From: Enterobacillus tribolii
Lineage (GTDB): Bacteria; Pseudomonadota; Gammaproteobacteria; Enterobacterales; Enterobacteriaceae
Assembly (NCBI RefSeq): GCF_003363015.1
Contig: NZ_QRAP01000001.1
Span: forward strand, 481,162-545,161
Length of the DNA stretch: 64,000 nucleotides
Reading direction: 5' to 3'
Below are positions 60,337 to 64,000 of the stretch, in pieces; the first letter of the stretch is position 1, and every line of letters starts with the position of its first letter. The notes beneath the pieces are model-generated. The model saw nothing but the letters and a program-made list of their open reading frames with translations. It ran no database searches and was not told where the DNA came from. A program made the position numbers and the translations under genes.

Positions 60337-61779
60337 ATGACGCAATTTATTAACACCTACCACGACGAATTACCGGGATTTTCTCACGCGCTGAAACCGA
60401 CGCCCCTGAAGGACGCCGCCCTGCTTTATTACAGCGCGCCGCTGGCCGCTGAGCTGGCGCTGGACGAACGTTGGTTTTCCGGTGACCTTGCCGCGGTGCT
60501 GCGCGGTGAGCAACTGGCTGAAGGAATGAAGCCGCTGGCGCAGGTGTACAGCGGGCATCAGTTCGGTGTATGGGCCGGGCAACTGGGCGACGGGCGTGGT
60601 ATCTTGCTGGGCGAACAGCGCCTGGCGAATGGCCGTAAGCTGGACTGGCATCTGAAGGGGGCAGGTTTGACGCCGTATTCGCGCATGGGCGACGGGCGGG
60701 CGGTGCTGCGCTCGGCGATCCGCGAGTTCCTGGCGTCGGAGGCGATGCACGCCCTCGGCATTCCCACCACGCGCGCGCTGAGCATCGTCACCAGCCGGCA
60801 GCCCGTTTTCCGTGAGCAGCCGGAACGGGGCGCCATGTTGCTGAGGGTGGCGGAAAGCCATCTGCGTTTCGGGCATTTTGAGCACTTCTATTACCGCAAC
60901 CAGCCGGAAAACGTGCGTTTGCTGGCCGACTACGCGATCCGTCACCATTGGCCGCACCTTGAAAATGACACGGATGCCTATTTCTTGTGGCTGCGGGATA
61001 TCGTTGAACGAACCGCCCGGTTGATAGCCCGCTGGCAGACCGAAGGTTTCGCCCACGGAGTGATGAATACCGACAATATGTCGCTGCTCGGTTTAACGAT
61101 CGATTACGGTCCGTATGGATTTATGGATGATTACCAGCCCGGCTGGATCTGCAACCATTCCGATCATCAGGGGCGTTATGCCTTTGATAATCAGCCTGCG
61201 GTAGCGTACTGGAATTTACACCGTCTGGCCCAGGCATTGTCGGGGCTGCTCAGCGCCGAACGTTTGCAACAGGCGCTGGAGGCTTACGAGCCGGCGCTGA
61301 TGGATGCTTTCGGGCAGCGGATGCGCGCCAAACTGGGATTTACCCAAAGGGAAGATGACGACAACGATCTGCTTACCGGTTTGCTGACGTTGATGACGCG
61401 GGAAGGGTGTGATTACACCCGCACGTTCCGCCTGCTGAGCCGGGTGGAGCAACAGAGCTCTGCCATGGCGCTACGCGATGAATTTATCGATCGTCCGGCG
61501 TTTGATGCCTGGTATCAACAATGGCGCACCCGCCTGCAACGCGAGGGCGTCAGCGATGAGCAACGTCAGGCGGCGATGAAGGCGGTGAATCCGGCGCGGG
61601 TATTGCGCAATTATCTGGCGCAGAATGCGATTGCCGCGGCGGAGCAGGACGATGTCAGCGTGCTTGCGCGTTTACATCAGGCGTTACTGCGGCCTTATGA
61701 GGATGATGACGCGCTGGCGGATCTGGATGCGCCGCCGCCGGCGTGGGGAAAACAGCTGGAGGTATCCTGCTCCAGCTGA
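60337..61779 (+). CDS. selO: SelO (YdiU), protein adenylyltransferase
   Basis: The 480-residue protein belongs to the SelO pseudokinase family, which transfers AMP to Ser/Thr/Tyr of target proteins and has a role under oxidative stress. Visible blocks are [18 protein letters not shown] (about 74-91), [21 protein letters not shown] and the metal-binding [18 protein letters not shown] (about 245-263). The last residues CSS keep the cysteine found near the C-terminus of the family (selenocysteine in animals). ATG at 60337 follows GGAGGGG. It is convergent with hmuV, with only five bases between stops. Confidence 0.95.
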   Translation: MTQFINTYHDELPGFSHALKPTPLKDAALLYYSAPLAAELALDERWFSGDLAAVLRGEQLAEGMKPLAQVYSGHQFGVWAGQLGDGRGILLGEQRLANGRKLDWHLKGAGLTPYSRMGDGRAVLRSAIREFLASEAMHALGIPTTRALSIVTSRQPVFREQPERGAMLLRVAESHLRFGHFEHFYYRNQPENVRLLADYAIRHHWPHLENDTDAYFLWLRDIVERTARLIARWQTEGFAHGVMNTDNMSLLGLTIDYGPYGFMDDYQPGWICNHSDHQGRYAFDNQPAVAYWNLHRLAQALSGLLSAERLQQALEAYEPALMDAFGQRMRAKLGFTQREDDDNDLLTGLLTLMTREGCDYTRTFRLLSRVEQQSSAMALRDEFIDRPAFDAWYQQWRTRLQREGVSDEQRQAAMKAVNPARVLRNYLAQNAIAAAEQDDVSVLARLHQALLRPYEDDDALADLDAPPPAWGKQLEVSCSS

Positions 61780-61784
61780 GGCGA

Positions 61785-62576
61785 TTAATGCCGCAGATAC
61801 ACCTGCGGGATGCCGCTTTGCGGATGGGGGAGGACGTCGAGATCGGCGTGATACCAGTGGCGCAGGGTGTCGGTGTTCAGCACGTCAGCCGGCGTTCCCC
61901 GGGCCACTAGCTCGCCCTGATGCAATAAGATGATGCGGTCGGCATAGAGCGCGGCCAGATTCAGATCGTGCAGGATACAGCACACGCTGAGCGGTTCGCG
62001 CCGGGTCAGTTCATGCATCAGGCGCAGGGTTTTTTGCTGATGATAGAGATCCAGCGCCGACGTGGGTTCATCCAGAAACAGCCAGCGCGGGCCAGGCTCC
62101 GGCTGCCATAGCTGCGCCAGCGCCCGGGTAAGCTGGACGCGCTGTTGTTCACCGCCGGAGAGCGTGCGGTAATCCCGCTCCGCCAGCGGCGTACAGCCGG
62201 TTTGCGCCATAACCCGCTCGACCGCGTTAGCTTGCGCGCCCGGCCCGTGCGGCGAGCGTCCCATCGTCACCACCTCACGCACGCTGAACGGAAAGGCGAG
62301 CGTGCTGTGCTGGCGCATCACCGCCCGCACTTTGGCAAGCCGGGCCGGCGCCCAATCCGCCAACGGTTTACCAAGTAAGCGGCATTCGCCGCTGTCCGGC
62401 GTTTGGTAGCCGGTCAGCAAGCGCATCAGGGTAGATTTTCCCGCGCCGTTGGGGCCGATAATCGCCACCAGTTCTCCGCTGCGTAACGTCAGCGACACCT
62501 GTTTGATTAATGGGCGACCGCCAGGCGAATAGACGATGTCGTTGGCCTCCAGCACGGGAGCGGAAATATCAGGCAA
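61785..62576 (-). CDS. hmuV: HmuV, haem ABC transporter ATPase
   Basis: The 263-residue ATPase has Walker A GPNGAGKS (41-48), the haem-specific [20 protein letters not shown] region, signature [11 protein letters not shown] (about 140) and Walker [13 protein letters not shown]. It energises haem import from the periplasm through HmuU. The gene overlaps hmuU by eight bases at its start. The rest of the haem operon lies beyond the window. Confidence 0.95.
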   Translation of the reverse strand: MPDISAPVLEANDIVYSPGGRPLIKQVSLTLRSGELVAIIGPNGAGKSTLMRLLTGYQTPDSGECRLLGKPLADWAPARLAKVRAVMRQHSTLAFPFSVREVVTMGRSPHGPGAQANAVERVMAQTGCTPLAERDYRTLSGGEQQRVQLTRALAQLWQPEPGPRWLFLDEPTSALDLYHQQKTLRLMHELTRREPLSVCCILHDLNLAALYADRIILLHQGELVARGTPADVLNTDTLRHWYHADLDVLPHPQSGIPQVYLRH

Positions 62577-63573
62577 GGGACGTCTCCTTTTGGCGCAGAA
62601 TCAGCCACAAAAAGTAAGGGCCGCCGATCAGGCTGGTCAGCAGGCCGACCGGCATTTCCGCCGGAGCAACCAGCGTGCGGGCCAGAGTATCCGCCATCAG
62701 CAGCAGACAGGCGCCGCCCAGCGCGGCGCCGGGAAGCAGCCAGCGGTGATCGGCGCCCAGTCGCAGGCGCATCAGGTGCGGTATTACCAGCCCGATAAAG
62801 CCGATCACTCCGCTGACGGCAACGGAAGCCCCCACCAATACCGCACTGAGCAAAAGCAGGCGCAGCTTGGTTTGCGGGACGTTGACGCCGAGATAATGCG
62901 CTTCTTCATCGCCAAGCTGGAGCAGGTTCAGGCGCCGCGCCATGCTCAGTGCGACGGCGGCGGCCGGCAGGATCAACGAAGCGGCGGCCAGCAGCGGCCC
63001 CCATTGCGCCGATCCCAGGCTGCCCATGCTCCAGAGCGTAAACTGGCGCAATTGTTGATCGCTGCTGATGTAGCTTAAGACGCCGACTGCGGCAAAACAC
63101 AGCGCGTTGATGGCGATCCCCGCCAGCAACAGCCGGGCCAACGCGCCGTGACCGCGCTGGCTCAGGTTGTAGATGATAAGCGAGATAACCAGGCTGCCGG
63201 CGAAAGCTGCCAGCATGTGGCTGTACAGCGCGAGCGCCGGGGTCAGCGACAACGGCAAAACGATCACCATGGCTACCGACAGCGACGCGCCGCTGCTGAT
63301 CCCCAGCAATGTGGGGTCAGCCAGCGGATTACGGAACAACCCCTGCATCACCGTGCCGGAAACGGCCAGCGCCAGGCCGACCAACGCGGCCAGCAGCACC
63401 CGCGGCAGGCGGATGTCCAGCCAGATCCGCCACTGCATATCGCTCAGCGGCGCCTGCCACAGCGTACGAAACGACAGCGTCAGCGCGCCCAGATTGGCCG
63501 ACGCCAGCATTAACGCCAGCGTCAGTACGCCGAGCAGGGGCAGGATGATGCGGGGAGAAACCCGGTCAATCAT
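62569..63573 (-). CDS. hmuU: HmuU, haem ABC transporter permease
   Basis: The 334-residue inner-membrane protein is a FecCD-type permease with about ten membrane segments. Typical sequences are [33 protein letters not shown] (about 53-85), LGISSGAS and [16 protein letters not shown] (ATPase contact). With two HmuV subunits it carries haem into the cytoplasm. It overlaps hmuT by four bases and hmuV by eight. Confidence 0.95.
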   Translation of the reverse strand: MIDRVSPRIILPLLGVLTLALMLASANLGALTLSFRTLWQAPLSDMQWRIWLDIRLPRVLLAALVGLALAVSGTVMQGLFRNPLADPTLLGISSGASLSVAMVIVLPLSLTPALALYSHMLAAFAGSLVISLIIYNLSQRGHGALARLLLAGIAINALCFAAVGVLSYISSDQQLRQFTLWSMGSLGSAQWGPLLAAASLILPAAAVALSMARRLNLLQLGDEEAHYLGVNVPQTKLRLLLLSAVLVGASVAVSGVIGFIGLVIPHLMRLRLGADHRWLLPGAALGGACLLLMADTLARTLVAPAEMPVGLLTSLIGGPYFLWLILRQKETSLA

Positions 63574-64000
63574 AGTGCGGCCTTCTCCGCCGCCTGGCGC
63601 AGCTTCGCCAGGGCATCCGGGGTGTTCAGGGTAAAGCCCAGCAACGCCATATCATCCAGCGCCAGCACGGCCTTATTTTTCGCCGCCGGCGTCATGGACA
63701 TGCCTGGTAACCGCCAGATATTTTCCAGCCCGCCCAGCGTTTTTACGCCGTCCAGGGTGATCAGAATTAAATCCGGTGCGCTGGCGATGACGCCTTCCTG
63801 AGAAAGCGGACGATAGCGGCTGAATCCCTGCATGGCATTGGTCGCGCCAGCCGCGCGGATAACGGCGTCGGCGGCGGTATCCTGCCCGGCGGCCATCGGC
63901 GTCATACCGCCGTGGCTCAGGATGAACAACACTTTTACCGGCAGGGAGCGCCGGGGAACGGCGTCAATCTGGCGGCGATAATCCGTCGTCAGCGCGTTGC
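63570..64000 (-). CDS. hmuT: HmuT, haem-binding periplasmic protein (partial)
   Basis: The C-terminal 142 residues of a cluster A-3 (TroA/BtuF-like) periplasmic binding protein are present; the N-terminal part lies beyond the window end. The frame runs to base 64000 without a stop ([13 protein letters not shown] before [11 protein letters not shown]). Recognisable stretches are [19 protein letters not shown] and [15 protein letters not shown]. It delivers haem to HmuUV, and its stop overlaps the hmuU start. Confidence 0.9.
   Translation of the reverse strand, partial: NALTTDYRRQIDAVPRRSLPVKVLFILSHGGMTPMAAGQDTAADAVIRAAGATNAMQGFSRYRPLSQEGVIASAPDLILITLDGVKTLGGLENIWRLPGMSMTPAAKNKAVLALDDMALLGFTLNTPDALAKLRQAAEKAAL

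Overview
The window is a moderately GC-rich chromosomal segment from an enterobacterium (Enterobacterales). Gene content and order match the Escherichia coli chromosome in blocks: pykF-lpp-ldtE, valV-valW-mdtK-ribC, yebQ-kdgR, tcyP-ydjM-hxpB-yniB-yniA-ydiZ, yebV-yebW, and thrS-infC-rpmI-rplT-pheM-pheS-pheT-ihfA-btuC-btuD-nlpC. The blocks are joined differently and carry inserts: mhp, a CS1-type pilus, a nickel/peptide-type ABC transporter, arn and hmu. An arn operon sitting between btuD and nlpC, together with hmuTUV beside selO, suggests a Serratia/Yersinia/Pectobacterium-like lineage rather than Escherichia. Genus cannot be fixed from the sequence alone.

Layout. 1-8.7 kb: the end of an unrecognised gene, murein-peptide binding protein MppA, L,D-transpeptidase LdtE, Braun lipoprotein Lpp, pyruvate kinase PykF with a Cra site, and the MATE exporter YeeO. 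7.9-15.3 kb: a complete 3-(3-hydroxyphenyl)propionate meta-cleavage pathway (mhpR divergent from mhpABCDFE) with a recognisable MhpR operator and no mhpT transporter. 15.4-20.3 kb: two tRNA-Val(GAC) genes, mdtK, ribC, yebQ and kdgR. 20.7-25.9 kb: a four-gene CS1/cable-type pilus operon (chaperone, major pilin, usher, tip protein) whose tip gene is interrupted by an in-frame amber codon. 25.9-32.2 kb: tcyP, LexA-box ydjM, hxpB, yniB, yniA, a ydiZ/GhoS-family gene and lytic transglycosylase mltE. 32.3-37.1 kb: a five-gene ABC transporter of the nickel/peptide/opine class, with a NikR-type dyad upstream. 37.3-41.2 kb: a stand-alone second PBP2, yebV, yebW, a YmgB/AriR-like gene and a cupin gene. 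41.2-48.5 kb: the thrS-to-ihfA translation block, including infC with its ATT start and the pheM attenuator. 48.7-58.4 kb: dsrB, btuC, btuD, then arnBCADTEF behind adjacent PhoP-like and PmrA-like boxes. 58.6-64 kb: nlpC, lplA, selO and hmuVUT (hmuT cut by the window end).

Together these genes deal largely with the envelope (murein recycling and cross-linking, lipid A modification, pili, efflux), metal and cofactor uptake (nickel-type, B12, haem, cystine), aromatic acid catabolism and translation. I saw no insertion sequence, prophage, CRISPR array or clearly novel defence system. The points that deserve a second look are the amber-interrupted pilus tip gene, the NikR-like operator shared by the ABC operon and the PBP2 paralogue, the tandem PhoP/PmrA boxes before arn, the hairpin leaders of mhpA and mdtK, and the remodelled region around ydiZ.
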